Origin: Porticoccaceae bacterium UBA2002
Lineage (GTDB): Bacteria > Pseudomonadota > Gammaproteobacteria > Pseudomonadales > Porticoccaceae
Reading direction: 5' to 3'
DNA length: 23,183 nt
Assembly: GCA_002334915.1 (NCBI GenBank)
Contig: DDCQ01000071.1
Coordinates: 8,283 to 31,465 of the forward strand
Shown: piece after piece, positions 1 through 8,182 of the stretch
Layout: every line of letters starts with the position of its first letter
Position numbering within the stretch: position 1 is the stretch's first letter
The notes under the pieces: generated by a model
What the model was told of the DNA's origin: nothing
What the model saw: only the letters and a program-made list of their open reading frames with translations
Database searches by the model: none
Translations under genes and position numbers: made by a program

Positions 1-65
1 ATAAACTTGCGCAGGCTGTCGCGGAACATCTCATGGTCGGAATCATATAAATTTCTTGGAATCAT
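1..65 (-). CDS. Acyl-CoA dehydrogenase, N-terminal fragment (cut by window edge)
   Basis: Only the first 21 codons are inside the window. Read on the minus strand from the ATG at 63-65 they give MIPRNLYDSDHEMFRDSLRK. This matches the usual start of long/medium-chain acyl-CoA dehydrogenases (pattern M-I-P-R-x-L-[FY]-D-x-[DE]-H-E-x-F-R-D-S-x-R-K-F). These flavoenzymes carry out the first, alpha-beta dehydrogenation step of fatty acid beta-oxidation or related acyl-CoA breakdown. The FAD-binding core and catalytic glutamate lie outside the window, so chain-length specificity cannot be judged. The call rests on the N-terminal signature alone. Confidence 0.7.
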   Translation of the reverse strand, partial: MIPRNLYDSDHEMFRDSLRKF

Positions 66-188
66 GTTTATTTACTCTGTTAAATTTCTTATGCTCAAAT
101 AATATCAATGTTGCTGCTGAGCCGCATTTGTTCCAGCGCCAAACAGGGCTGTTTTGGTGACTTCTAAGTACTCCACAAACAAGCCAGC

Positions 189-494
189 CTAGTAGGCCAC
201 CAATATATAAGTCAGCATCCCCAAACCTATTGTCCAGTAGACGCTGCGGGTTCTATGGGCCGCGACAATGGCTACCAATGCCCCCCATAGGTAGGGATTG
301 TCAACGGCGGTATCCAATTGCTGATTATGAACAAAAAGTATTGGTGCTGTAATGGCGGTCAATACTGCTGGACCACTGTAGCTTAGCAGATGTTTTATAT
401 TTGCCCCGAGCCGGATTGGCAGTCGACCCTCGAGAAATAAATAACGAGTACCAAAGGTGGTGCAGGCCAGCAAGAAGATGGTCAGTAATATCAT
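189..494 (-). CDS. azlD: AzlD family branched-chain amino acid transport subunit
   Basis: This 101-residue hydrophobic protein has about four predicted membrane segments. It has the length and layout of the AzlD family, the small partner of AzlC. AzlCD-type pairs (BrnFE in Corynebacterium) export branched-chain amino acids and analogues across the inner membrane. The ATG overlaps the TGA of the upstream azlC by four bases (ATGA), which suggests translational coupling and a paired complex. The residues near the start (TRYLFLEGRLP) fit the family. The exact substrate is inferred from the family. Confidence 0.85.
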   Translation of the reverse strand: MILLTIFLLACTTFGTRYLFLEGRLPIRLGANIKHLLSYSGPAVLTAITAPILFVHNQQLDTAVDNPYLWGALVAIVAAHRTRSVYWTIGLGMLTYILVAY

Positions 495-1198
495 TGGGCC
501 TGGCCCCGGACAGTCTCGGTAAAATAACCGGCGAACATGGCCAGAACCGCGGCCAAGACCAGACCCAGCTCAAACTGCCAAATGCTAAAGACCACAGCAG
601 AGACCCCAGCCACTAGTACTGAGACCAATGTAGCCCCTGACTTTATCTCTGGGACCACCAGCGCAATAAATGTTGCGGCAATTGCAAAGTCCAGCCCCAA
701 CTCTGTGAGATCTGGCAATGAGGTGCCTGCGACAATGCCAATTAAAGTCCACAGATTCCAGGCCAGATAAAAGCTGCCTCCAGCACCTAGAGCATAGTAG
801 AGACGGAATCTGGTTTTATAGGCCCGCCGATCACCGGAGACCGCAAACAGTTCATCAGTTAATAAAAAACCCAGACCAAGACGCCATCGCAATGGCTTTG
901 GGCTGAGCCGCTCCCGCAGTGTCAGGCCGTAGAGAAAGTGTCTTGAACTTATAACCAGGGCACTGAACAGCACAGTCACCAACGAAGCATTGTTGGCGAT
1001 CAATTCAACAGTCACAATTTGCACTGCACCGCCAAAAATAACCGCCGAAAATAGCTGGGCCTCTAGCCAACTAAAGCCCCGCTGCACCGCCAGCGAGCCA
1101 AAGAGAATACCCCAGGGAAGTACAGCCAGACTCAGAGGCAGCATATCGACGGTGCCTTTTTTAAGCGCTGCTATCAGACCGCGACGGCTACTTTTCAT
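491..1198 (-). CDS. azlC: AzlC family branched-chain amino acid exporter, large subunit
   Basis: This 235-residue integral membrane protein is of normal AzlC length. The N-terminal part contains the family stretch LPLSLAVLPWGILFGSLAV, followed by QLFSAVIFGGAVQ and a SSRHFLYGL-type loop. These are typical of AzlC/BrnF. It forms the main channel-like subunit for efflux of branched-chain amino acids and pairs with AzlD, which overlaps its stop codon. The gene lies 37 bp after the short-chain dehydrogenase on the same strand, so the three may be co-transcribed. No dedicated AsnC/Lrp-type regulator is adjacent. The ATG has only a weak Shine-Dalgarno sequence. Confidence 0.88.
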   Translation of the reverse strand: MKSSRRGLIAALKKGTVDMLPLSLAVLPWGILFGSLAVQRGFSWLEAQLFSAVIFGGAVQIVTVELIANNASLVTVLFSALVISSRHFLYGLTLRERLSPKPLRWRLGLGFLLTDELFAVSGDRRAYKTRFRLYYALGAGGSFYLAWNLWTLIGIVAGTSLPDLTELGLDFAIAATFIALVVPEIKSGATLVSVLVAGVSAVVFSIWQFELGLVLAAVLAMFAGYFTETVRGQAQ

Positions 1199-1235
1199 GT
1201 CTTTGCATAGCTTCAGTTACAGTGATTGAAATGGG

Positions 1236-1952
1236 TTACACAAACTTGCGAATCAATGCATTGGGCATAATATCCAGCAGCAGTGCCACATAGCGCCAGC
1301 GCCTGGTAACAAATACATGATTCTTTTTATTGTTAATAGCCCTGACCATCTGAGTCACAGCTCTCTCTACCGATGCCATCCACAGAGGCTGACCTTCGAC
1401 CATCGGCGTTTTCACAAAGCCGGGCTCAATGGTTGTTACGGTGATGGGCATCTTCGAATGAGCTGCCCGCGAGCGCATACCATTCAAGTAATCTGAGACA
1501 AACGACTTACTGGCATTGTAGGTAAGGGTGCGGCCCGACGAAAAATGTGCCGCCGCAGAAGATACACCAACCAGATGGCCAGCACCTCGTTTCAAAAAAT
1601 AGTTCATTGCTGTCATCGACATTGCCGCAAAGCCACGCACATTGACATCAATCATCTGCCGCTGAACTTCCCAATCCAAAAGGCGCTCATGGCTACCCAC
1701 CCCGGAGTTAACTATGACTAATTCCACATTATCCATTTGGTCTATTAGACTAGTCAATTCTTCTTGGGCCTGCTCTGCATTGGTCACATCAGAGGTCTGT
1801 ACAAAATGCTCACCGGGTAAGCTGGCGGCCAGTTTATTCAAACAACCATCTCGGCGGGCCATTAAGCCCAGCTGATAGCCCTGAGCAGCCAGCTGCACCG
1901 CTAATTCCCATCCAATGCCTGAACTGGCTCCTACAATAATGCCCTGCTTCAT
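1236..1952 (-). CDS. Short-chain dehydrogenase/reductase (SDR family)
   Basis: This 238-residue protein is a classical SDR with a Rossmann fold. The NAD(P)-binding GASSGIG motif is at residues 8-14 and the structural motif NSGVG, replacing the usual NNAG, is at 82-86. Asn104 is present, with catalytic Ser132 and the YxxxK pair at Tyr145/Lys149. ARR after beta-strand 2 (residues 32-34) suggests NADP preference. The substrate cannot be read from sequence. It is cytosolic, with no signal peptide. It is followed by azlC 37 bp downstream. The C-terminus has a hydrophobic stretch (YVALLLDIMPNALIRKFV) seen in DltE/YbbO-type SDRs that may sit near a membrane. ATG start with an AGGG-like site upstream. 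Confidence 0.9.
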   Translation of the reverse strand: MKQGIIVGASSGIGWELAVQLAAQGYQLGLMARRDGCLNKLAASLPGEHFVQTSDVTNAEQAQEELTSLIDQMDNVELVIVNSGVGSHERLLDWEVQRQMIDVNVRGFAAMSMTAMNYFLKRGAGHLVGVSSAAAHFSSGRTLTYNASKSFVSDYLNGMRSRAAHSKMPITVTTIEPGFVKTPMVEGQPLWMASVERAVTQMVRAINNKKNHVFVTRRWRYVALLLDIMPNALIRKFV

Positions 1953-2043
1953 ATTTTTACCCTAAATTATTATATTTTTAGACTGCCAAGTCAGTTTAGC
2001 TGTACTCAGCAATACAGAAAAGTGATTTATAAAATTAGCGGAA

Positions 2044-2688
2044 TCAAAAGATAGCTGGCTTGACAGGCCGCGGCAGCAGATTCTCGCAGAGTAGATATTC
2101 AACCCGACCGTCAGGCATCAGTCGGCTTTTATCAATCTCAAAATAATGTAACAGCTGAGTCAGGACTCTCCGATTATGAGGATAAACTGGGGGCTGCTGT
2201 CCTAGAGGCACAGCCTGACTCAATGTGGTTTGGCTATCTATACCATATTGGCAATAGGGTAGCTGATTCCTCTCATTGAGCAGGCCCAGACAGTAACCGC
2301 GAGAGCGATGATTAATATGTGGAGCAAGGGCCTCAATAAATGCGCTCAGAGACGATCCATCCAAATAATTAAAAATATCCCAAAACAGGCAGATATCCGC
2401 AACCATATCAGGCTCTATATTTAAGCTCGCCCGAAAATATTCTACCAGCTCCTGATGGTTGGCTCCCTGCGAAGTCTCTGCCAAAAATTCTGCGGATATA
2501 AGGTCGAGAAAGCTCAGTCGGCATTTATATTGATTGAAGAATTGGACCGTTGAGGATGAGGGGCAACCCATGTCTAAAACCAGCAACCGATGCTCCGGGC
2601 AGACCTCTTTAAAGACCTGTCCAATCAGATTACTGCGTAAAACAGGACTGAGTGCTGGCTCAACTTTTAGTGCGGCAGATTTTCTCAT
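2044..2688 (-). CDS. Class I SAM methyltransferase-like protein, function unknown
   Basis: This 214-residue protein has a Rossmann-like pattern. A beta-strand plus glycine loop (RLLVLDMGCPSSST, residues 34-47) resembles SAM-binding motif I. An acidic residue follows the second strand (SFLDL, near residue 62). ADICLFWDIFNYLD resembles motif II and the start of the post-motif region. The motif I loop is degenerate (GCPSSST rather than GxGxG), so methyltransferase activity is uncertain. It lies 75 bp downstream of the bactofilin gene on the same strand and may be co-transcribed with it. No signal peptide or membrane segment is visible. There is no clear Shine-Dalgarno before the ATG. Confidence 0.5.
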   Translation of the reverse strand: MRKSAALKVEPALSPVLRSNLIGQVFKEVCPEHRLLVLDMGCPSSSTVQFFNQYKCRLSFLDLISAEFLAETSQGANHQELVEYFRASLNIEPDMVADICLFWDIFNYLDGSSLSAFIEALAPHINHRSRGYCLGLLNERNQLPYCQYGIDSQTTLSQAVPLGQQPPVYPHNRRVLTQLLHYFEIDKSRLMPDGRVEYLLCENLLPRPVKPAIF

Positions 2689-2763
2689 TGGCTATAAAGC
2701 TTATTCCTTGCCCCGGCCAGCTATTTACCAGGAAGCCGAGTACCTCAGTTAATTAGCTTTTGT

Positions 2764-3273
2764 TCAGGAGACCTTTACACCAGGATCATTGCCGGCGCGG
2801 TGAGGATTGATTTTAGATGCAGAACTGACCGGCAGATCAGTGACTGTTTTCTCCCCCGGATCCATGGTTATGCTGCCCTTAAATTTGGCACCATCTTCGA
2901 GGCTAACCCGGGGGGAATCTATATTGCCAAGCACATTACCCGTGTTGGCGATAATCACATTTTCGCCACCGCAGATATCGCCTTTTACACTGCCTTCAAT
3001 TAGCACCACTTTCGCTGAGATATTGGCTGTAAGGGAACCGGATTTTCCAACCTTTACCTCACTTTTTTTAGCAGTGATACTGCCTTTAACAGCACCCTCA
3101 ATAAAGAGGTTTTCCTCGCTGATAATGTTGCCTTCAATTTTGACATTTTCACCAATCATGCTGGAAACTCCTGGAAATGAACTTCTATTGTGACTCGCCG
3201 ATTGACCATCAACTGTGGTGATTTTTTCTAAAGCTGCATTATATTTTTCTAGCACTTTTCTCTTGTCAAACAT
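2764..3273 (-). CDS. Bactofilin (polymer-forming cytoskeletal protein)
   Basis: The product is about 169 residues from the ATG at 3271-3273. An in-frame GTG four codons earlier (3285) is possible but less likely. From about residue 36 to 140 it shows the repeating short-strand pattern of the bactofilin beta-helix (IGENVKIEGNI, LFIEGAVKGSITA, VVLIEGSVKGDICG, VSLEDGAKFKGSITM). The unstructured N- and C-terminal tails are rich in Ser, Lys and Pro. Bactofilins self-assemble without nucleotide into filaments at the membrane and position cell-wall enzymes or polar structures. No M23 peptidase, a frequent bactofilin neighbour, is adjacent. The next gene downstream is a methyltransferase-like protein. 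Confidence 0.9.
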   Translation of the reverse strand: MFDKRKVLEKYNAALEKITTVDGQSASHNRSSFPGVSSMIGENVKIEGNIISEENLFIEGAVKGSITAKKSEVKVGKSGSLTANISAKVVLIEGSVKGDICGGENVIIANTGNVLGNIDSPRVSLEDGAKFKGSITMDPGEKTVTDLPVSSASKINPHRAGNDPGVKVS

Positions 3274-3310
3274 AATAATTACCACGCGCTAATAACATGT
3301 TCGGAATTTA

Positions 3311-3331
3311 AATCTATCCTTGAAATAGATT
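3311..3331. repeat. Short inverted repeat in the bactofilin upstream region
   Basis: AATCTAT at 3311-3317 and ATAGATT at 3325-3331 form a perfect 7-bp inverted repeat with a 7-base spacer. It lies about 40 bp upstream of the bactofilin ATG, in the AT-rich gap between yheS and the bactofilin gene. It could be an operator or a leader hairpin. Nothing else supports a function. Confidence 0.3.
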
Positions 3332-3382
3332 CACTTAGCACTATTTAACACAATTAATTATGCTCTTTTGTATTTTATATAA

Positions 3383-5275
3383 TTATTGCTCAGCCATATT
3401 TTCAATCTGCTCTTGCGTTTCCAGCCAGTTCTCCTCCAATGCCACCAATATCTTCTTTACCTCTGCCTGTTTAGACAGACATTGCTTTAGGGTTTCCTTA
3501 TTGCTGTCATCGTAAATTTCTGGATCTGCCAACTGATTTTCAATTTTCTTGAGTTGGGTCTGCTCCCTGTCTATTTTTTTCTCTAGCGCCTTGATCTGTT
3601 TATTTAAAGGAGCCAGTTTTTTGCGGCTCTCTGCCGACTGCTGACGGGCTAGCTTTTTATCTATAGGGTTCTCAGTTATAAATGGCTCGGGTTGCTTTAT
3701 CTCTCTGGTGAAATTTTTTAACCAATCCTGATAGTCTTTTAAATCGCCATCAAATTCTGTCACACGACCCTCGGCCACCAGATAGAAATCATCCACTGTA
3801 TTGCGCAATAAATGCCGGTCGTGGGAAATCACCACAAGGGCACCCTCATAGCTCTGCAACGCCATGGTCAAAGCATGGCGCATCTCAAGATCAAGATGAT
3901 TGGTAGGCTCATCCAGCAGAAGCAGATTGGGCTTTTGCCAGACAATAAGAGCCAGAGCCAGACGGGCTTTTTCACCTCCGGAAAAATCGTTAATTTGATC
4001 CAGGGCCTTATCATTGTGAAAATCAAAGCCCCCCAAAAAATTTCTTATTTCCTGGTCTGTCGCCTGAGGTGTTATGCGCTGCAAATGCAAGAATGGACTT
4101 GCCTGCACGTCCAAAACCTCTAGCTGGTGCTGTGCAAAGTAGCCAATTTTAATATTCTCGCCATAGACCCTTTGCCCGGATAATAAATCCAGGTCGCCAG
4201 TCAGACTGTTAATCAATGTAGACTTGCCTGCGCCATTGGGCCCCAGCAAACCAATTCTGGTACCTGGCTGCAAATCAAAATTAACCTGAGATAATATTTC
4301 CGTGTCGCCATAACCCAGAGAGGATTGACTAATATTTACCAGCGCACTGTAAGTTTTTTTAGGCTCGGGAAATTTAAAATAAAAGGGTGAATCTATATGC
4401 GCTGGAGCAATATTTTCCATTCGCTCCAACTCTTTAATTCGACTCTGAGCCTGTTTGGCTTTTGATGCCTTATAGCGAAAACGCGCAACAAAGGCTTCCA
4501 CATCTTTGCGACGTTTTTGTTGTTTTTCAAAGCTGGCTTGCTGCAGTGCCAGTCTCTCAGAACGCACTCGCTCAAACGCAGAATAGTTACCCTTATAGCT
4601 TATGGATTGGGCTCGCTCTATATGCACAATGCGCTCAACAACATTGTCAATAAAATCCCGATCGTGGGAAATAATTAACAGCGTGCCCTCATAAGCTTTT
4701 AACCATTGCTCAAGCCACAGAGTGGCATCCAGATCCAGGTGATTGGTCGGCTCATCGAGCATCAACAGGTCGGAGGGACTCATCAGTGCCTGGGCAAGAT
4801 TTAATCTGATACGCCAGCCACCAGAAAAGCTGTTGACCGGACGATTAATTTCAGACTGATAAAAGCCCAAACCATGGAGTAGCTGTTCGGCTCGATAATG
4901 CGCGTCGAAACCATTGATAGCATCCATCTTTTCATATTCTGCGGCCAGACGATTATTGTCTTCCTGATCGGTTGCCTGCTCAATGGCAGCCTCTGTTCGA
5001 CGCAACTCTGGGTCGCCATCTAACACATAGTCAAGGGCACTGCGCTCCGAGCTTGCCAGCTCCTGAGCCATATGAGCAATGCGCCAGTCACTGGGGATAA
5101 ATAAATTGCCTGCATCAGGGGCCAACTGCCCTAAAAGCAATTTGAACAGGCTCGACTTGCCGCAACCATTAGCGCCAATAATGCCTATATGCTGGCCCGG
5201 GTGAATCACCAGTTCGGCATCGCTTAGAAGCACCTTGGTACCACGGCGCAACTCTATTTCCGTCATTGAAATCAT
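3383..5275 (-). CDS. yheS: ABC-F family ATPase YheS
   Basis: This 630-residue soluble ABC-F protein has two ATP-binding domains. Walker A motifs are at residues 34-42 (GANGCGKSS) and 345-353 (GPNGAGKST). Signatures FSGGW (150-154) and FSGGE (431-435) are each followed by LDEPTNHLDL. The inter-domain linker contains RFRYKASKAKQAQSRIKELE, typical of YheS. A charged C-terminal coiled coil lies at about residues 555-625. It has no membrane domain. ABC-F proteins bind the ribosomal E-site and act on stalled or slow translation. Sequence features and length (E. coli YheS is about 637 residues) point to YheS rather than Uup or EttA. A second ABC-F gene, ettA, lies in the same window at 8459. Confidence 0.93.
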   Translation of the reverse strand: MISMTEIELRRGTKVLLSDAELVIHPGQHIGIIGANGCGKSSLFKLLLGQLAPDAGNLFIPSDWRIAHMAQELASSERSALDYVLDGDPELRRTEAAIEQATDQEDNNRLAAEYEKMDAINGFDAHYRAEQLLHGLGFYQSEINRPVNSFSGGWRIRLNLAQALMSPSDLLMLDEPTNHLDLDATLWLEQWLKAYEGTLLIISHDRDFIDNVVERIVHIERAQSISYKGNYSAFERVRSERLALQQASFEKQQKRRKDVEAFVARFRYKASKAKQAQSRIKELERMENIAPAHIDSPFYFKFPEPKKTYSALVNISQSSLGYGDTEILSQVNFDLQPGTRIGLLGPNGAGKSTLINSLTGDLDLLSGQRVYGENIKIGYFAQHQLEVLDVQASPFLHLQRITPQATDQEIRNFLGGFDFHNDKALDQINDFSGGEKARLALALIVWQKPNLLLLDEPTNHLDLEMRHALTMALQSYEGALVVISHDRHLLRNTVDDFYLVAEGRVTEFDGDLKDYQDWLKNFTREIKQPEPFITENPIDKKLARQQSAESRKKLAPLNKQIKALEKKIDREQTQLKKIENQLADPEIYDDSNKETLKQCLSKQAEVKKILVALEENWLETQEQIENMAEQ

Positions 5276-5297
5276 AGATCGTCTATTCGCTGGTCAT

Positions 5298-5957
5298 TTA
5301 ATGGATGTTGCTGCTCTTAGTTGGCGAGGGGAATAACCTCGGTCTGTCTCCTAATTGCCAGGCCGCAGCCTTTTCCATAGAGCCCAGGAACAGGGGTGAC
5401 TTGAGAAAATAATCCAACCAGCGCTGCAAATGGCTGTAGGGTGCCTGATCAAACCAGAGTTTGTCGACAAAGGCGAATTGGCGAATAAATGGAAAAATAG
5501 CTATATCCACCATTGTTGGTTGGTCGGCCAGCAGAAAAGTGTTTGCTGCCAACAGTCTGTCCAGGCTAGCCAAAAATACCTCCCCCTGCTGACGATAAAA
5601 GGCCTGGGGCTGCTGGGGGTACCTGTCCCAATATTTGTAATAGTCAAGATGAGTTTTAAACGGGCCATCGTTCTCTGCAATCAATGTCAGAGTCTGACTT
5701 TGCAGGTCTTGCCGCAGCCAGCTATCCGGGTCTGACTGGCCCAGGGCCCATAGCATAACATCAATACTCTCATCCACAACCTGATCGGCCAACTGCAAAA
5801 CCGGTACCCTGCCCTTGCTCGAGAGCGCCAACATGGTCTGTGGTTTGTCCGCGAGAAAGACTTCCCGCAATTCTACGGTTATACTCGCGTATAACAGAGT
5901 CATGCGCGCTCTTATGGCATAGGGGCAGCGACGAAAAGAGTAGAGAACTGGGGACAT
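5298..5957 (-). CDS. Glutathione S-transferase-like thioredoxin-fold protein
   Basis: Read from the ATG at 5955-5957 this is 219 residues. The N-terminal thioredoxin-like domain has SFRRCPYAIRAR (Cys11), a cis-proline motif KGRVPVL (Pro52) and DES (Glu64-Ser65) for binding the glutathione gamma-glutamyl group. An all-helical GST C-terminal domain follows, with the motif TMVDIAIFPFIRQFAFVD. The frame stays open upstream to an ATG at 6014 and a TTG at 6035. The chosen start matches where homologues begin (MxPVLYSFRRCPYAIRAR). The short upstream stretch is probably leader, though 6014 cannot be excluded. The substrate is unknown. It is divergent from the oxidoreductase that starts at 6035. Confidence 0.8.
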   Translation of the reverse strand: MSPVLYSFRRCPYAIRARMTLLYASITVELREVFLADKPQTMLALSSKGRVPVLQLADQVVDESIDVMLWALGQSDPDSWLRQDLQSQTLTLIAENDGPFKTHLDYYKYWDRYPQQPQAFYRQQGEVFLASLDRLLAANTFLLADQPTMVDIAIFPFIRQFAFVDKLWFDQAPYSHLQRWLDYFLKSPLFLGSMEKAAAWQLGDRPRLFPSPTKSSNIH

Positions 5958-6034
5958 TTTTAGGGGCTCACTCGGACCTTTGACAAAATAATAGCTATCA
6001 CTATAAATCAGCATTTCAGGAAAAAATACTACCA

Positions 6035-7267
6035 ATGGCTACTAAGAAATTTGATCTTGTTATTTTTGGCGCCACCAGCTTTGTCGGCCAAATTCTCACA
6101 GAATACCTGTTTGCGCATATAGGGCTTAGCCGCAAAATCAAATGGGCTATTGCGGGCCGCTCGGAGGCCAAACTCAAGGAGCTGCGCAGCTCACTGGGCG
6201 AAGGCGCAGCCAAGCTGCCAATTATAGTGGCAGACTCCATGGATCAGCCATCCCTGGAGGATATGTGCATGAAATCTCGGGTTATTGTCAGCACTGTAGG
6301 GCCCTATGTGCTCTACGGTGAAACTCTGGTTAAAGTCTGTGCCGAGAATGGCAATGATTACTGTGACTTAACTGGCGAAGCTTACTGGATCAAGCAGATG
6401 ATCAGCAAATATGAGAAAACGGCCAAAAAGTCTGGTGCACGGATCGTTAACTGCTGTGGCTTTGACTCTATTCCCTCTGATCTGGGCAATCACTTTTTGC
6501 AGCGCGAAGGCAAAAAACAATTTGGTAGATTCTTTAATAAGGTGAAACTGCGGGTCAAAGCCATGAAAGGCGGCGCGTCGGGAGGCACCATTGCGAGCAT
6601 GGCAGAGATGATTGTTGCCGCCAAGGCAGACCCTCAGGTACGTCGAGATATGGCCAATCCCTATATTCTGTGCCCGGAAAAACATGGCTACAGCATTAAA
6701 CAGACCAGCATTAAGGGCCCAACCTATGATCAAGATTTCGGCAGCTGGTCTGCGCCCTTTATTATGGAGGCCATTAATGCCCGGGTGGTGCTGCGCTCTA
6801 ACAGATTGCGCCGCATGGCCTTTGGCAAAGACTTTAGCTATGGCGAAGCCATGCTGACTGGCGCGGGAAATGGCGGTCGCCTAAAAGCTATAGCACTGAC
6901 GGCCGGCCTTGCTGCCTTTGCCGGCAGCATGATTCTAGATCCGGTGCGCAATCTTATGAATAAATTTGTGCTGCCCAAACCAGGTGAAGGCCCCAGCCTG
7001 CAAGACCAGGTCAATGGCTTCTTTGATGTTGAGTTGATGGGCGAGAATACCAAGCATGACAAGCTCCGCGTCAAGGTCACTGGAGATCGCGATCCCGGCT
7101 ATGGCTGTACAGCGAAAATGCTGGCTCAGGCGGGTCTCTGTCTGGCCTTTGATTTGGCTAAGGAAGATAAAGCCGGTGGTTTCTGGACCCCTTCGACCGC
7201 TATGGGTGATCTGCTTATTGAACGTCTGGATAATCATGCGGGTATGTCCTTTACCCTGGTGAACTAA
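6035..7267 (+). CDS. Saccharopine dehydrogenase-like NAD(P)-binding oxidoreductase (trans-acting enoyl reductase family)
   Basis: This 410-residue protein starts MATKKFDLVIFGATSFVGQ. The GATSFVG nucleotide-binding loop (residues 12-18) is characteristic of the Sacchrp_dh_NADP fold. Other family marks are an AGRSEAKL stretch after the second strand, STVGPYVLYGE, the conserved CDLTGE segment and CCGFDSIPSDLG. Members related to mycobacterial Rv2449c are annotated as trans-acting enoyl reductases, but most have unknown substrates. One hydrophobic stretch (ALTAGLAAFAGSMIL, about residues 287-301) may contact membrane lipid. Its start lies just beyond the GST gene on the other strand, so the two probably have divergent promoters in the 77-bp gap. 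The substrate cannot be inferred. Confidence 0.85.
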   Translation: MATKKFDLVIFGATSFVGQILTEYLFAHIGLSRKIKWAIAGRSEAKLKELRSSLGEGAAKLPIIVADSMDQPSLEDMCMKSRVIVSTVGPYVLYGETLVKVCAENGNDYCDLTGEAYWIKQMISKYEKTAKKSGARIVNCCGFDSIPSDLGNHFLQREGKKQFGRFFNKVKLRVKAMKGGASGGTIASMAEMIVAAKADPQVRRDMANPYILCPEKHGYSIKQTSIKGPTYDQDFGSWSAPFIMEAINARVVLRSNRLRRMAFGKDFSYGEAMLTGAGNGGRLKAIALTAGLAAFAGSMILDPVRNLMNKFVLPKPGEGPSLQDQVNGFFDVELMGENTKHDKLRVKVTGDRDPGYGCTAKMLAQAGLCLAFDLAKEDKAGGFWTPSTAMGDLLIERLDNHAGMSFTLVN

Positions 7268-7282
7268 TCTCTCAGCGGACTG

Positions 7283-7310
7283 GGTCCAGACTGGTTAACC
7301 AGCCTGGGCC
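7283..7310. terminator. Putative hairpin between convergent genes
   Basis: The segment from GGTCCAGA to CCTGGGCC is a near-perfect palindrome centred on CTGGTTAACCAG. Thirteen of fourteen base pairs form if one G-T pair is allowed. It lies between the stop of the plus-strand oxidoreductase and the stop of the minus-strand membrane protein, where a two-way terminator would be expected. No T-run follows on either strand, so it is at best an imperfect intrinsic terminator. Confidence 0.4.
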
Positions 7311-7321
7311 ATAGACTTAAA

Positions 7322-7741
7322 CTAGAGCGTGCTGCCACCAATCTCTGTAACAGGCTCTTTGACTAGGAGCCCCGCAATCATCCCCGCCAGAGTTAATTTG
7401 ACAAAATTTACTGCAAACCAGGCGGCTGCCAGCTGCAGCGGAATTGGCATATAAGAAAATGATCCCAGACCTGTTAGCGCACCAACACCAAGCGCCGCGC
7501 CAAATTTAAGGCCAGTTTGTACCGATTTGGGAGCAACAAAACAACCGTAAGTAAGCACCACAGAAAAACCAAAAAATAATGTTACCCCAGACATTAACAG
7601 CGCGTGCATCTGGTCCTCGGAACGCCATAGGTGCAGAGTCTCCTGATAGGCCGATTGCAGCAATATGCCATGAACTAGAAAATCGATAATTGACCACAGA
7701 ATATACACCGCCACTGTCGCCACTAAGGTTTGCTTAAACAT
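7322..7741 (-). CDS. Small membrane protein, function unknown
   Basis: This 139-residue protein has about four hydrophobic segments: residues 5-27, 49-70, 77-97 and 102-125. The first helix carries WSIIDFLVHGILL and is followed by a loop with Tyr, His and Trp residues. I do not recognise a named family. It resembles conserved hypothetical inner-membrane proteins whose first helix has a W-x-x-x-D-F-x-x-H pattern. The Shine-Dalgarno is good (AGGAG, seven bases before the ATG). It is flanked by a hairpin after its stop and by the terminator of the next upstream gene, so it is probably transcribed alone. Confidence 0.7.
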   Translation of the reverse strand: MFKQTLVATVAVYILWSIIDFLVHGILLQSAYQETLHLWRSEDQMHALLMSGVTLFFGFSVVLTYGCFVAPKSVQTGLKFGAALGVGALTGLGSFSYMPIPLQLAAAWFAVNFVKLTLAGMIAGLLVKEPVTEIGGSTL

Positions 7742-7820
7742 CCTCTGTCTCCTGAGTTTATTGATTGTGGTTTAAACATAGAGGTGAAAACCTGAGTATT
7801 CAAGAATCTCGGAGGCACAA

Positions 7821-7850
7821 AAAAGCCCGGGTGTTTACACCCGGGCTTTT
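7821..7850 (-). terminator. Strong intrinsic terminator of the 105-residue membrane protein gene
   Basis: A perfect 14-bp stem reads AAAAGCCCGGGTGT, a two-base TT loop, then the exact complement. On the minus strand the hairpin ends in a T-run and begins 15 bases after the stop of the gene at 7865-8182. The A/T ends are symmetrical, so it could work in both directions, but no plus-strand gene ends close by. Confidence 0.9.
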
Positions 7851-7864
7851 TCAGATTTTAGCTA

Positions 7865-8182
7865 TTACTCCATTACACGCTCTTTGATGGCGTTTAAGAT
7901 AATGCCCAGGGCAGCGGCGTTCATAATGGTACTCAGATTACCCATAATGTCGCTAATGGGACCACCTATAACCGGCAGCGGTTCGGCCGCTCCTGAAACG
8001 ATCCCTAACGCAACTACGAAAACCAGCATATAGGTTCTGTTACTGTTATCGGCCATATCACCCATAACACCCATAACCAGACCCAGAACTGCCATTACCA
8101 AAGCAGCCTCAGGAATTGCTACAAATGCGCCAATAACCGCAACTGCGAGAACTATCAGACGTATGATTTTTAAAGCATTCAT
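7865..8182 (-). CDS. Small hydrophobic membrane protein, function unknown
   Basis: This 105-residue protein is dominated by hydrophobic segments: residues 5-40 (probably a helical pair), 52-68 and 85-100. A short charged loop with DMADNSNRTY separates the first pair from the third. No named domain is recognised and no signal-peptidase site is obvious. The gene stands alone, with a perfect GC-rich terminator immediately after it and a 276-bp divergent upstream region shared with ettA. That layout suggests a separately controlled, possibly well-expressed transcript. The ATG has GGGG about eight bases upstream. Confidence 0.65.
   Translation of the reverse strand: MNALKIIRLIVLAVAVIGAFVAIPEAALVMAVLGLVMGVMGDMADNSNRTYMLVFVVALGIVSGAAEPLPVIGGPISDIMGNLSTIMNAAALGIILNAIKERVME

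Noticed and set aside
139..157. Hairpin CCAAACAG-GG-CTGTTTTGG after azlD as a terminator
   Set aside because: The stem is short with a mismatch or bulge and no T-run follows on the minus strand, so it is too weak to call.
5958..6035. Longer GST start at TTG 6035 or ATG 6014
   Set aside because: The thioredoxin-like fold begins at MSPVLYSF as in homologues. The upstream residues resemble translated leader. The ATG at 6014 cannot be fully excluded.
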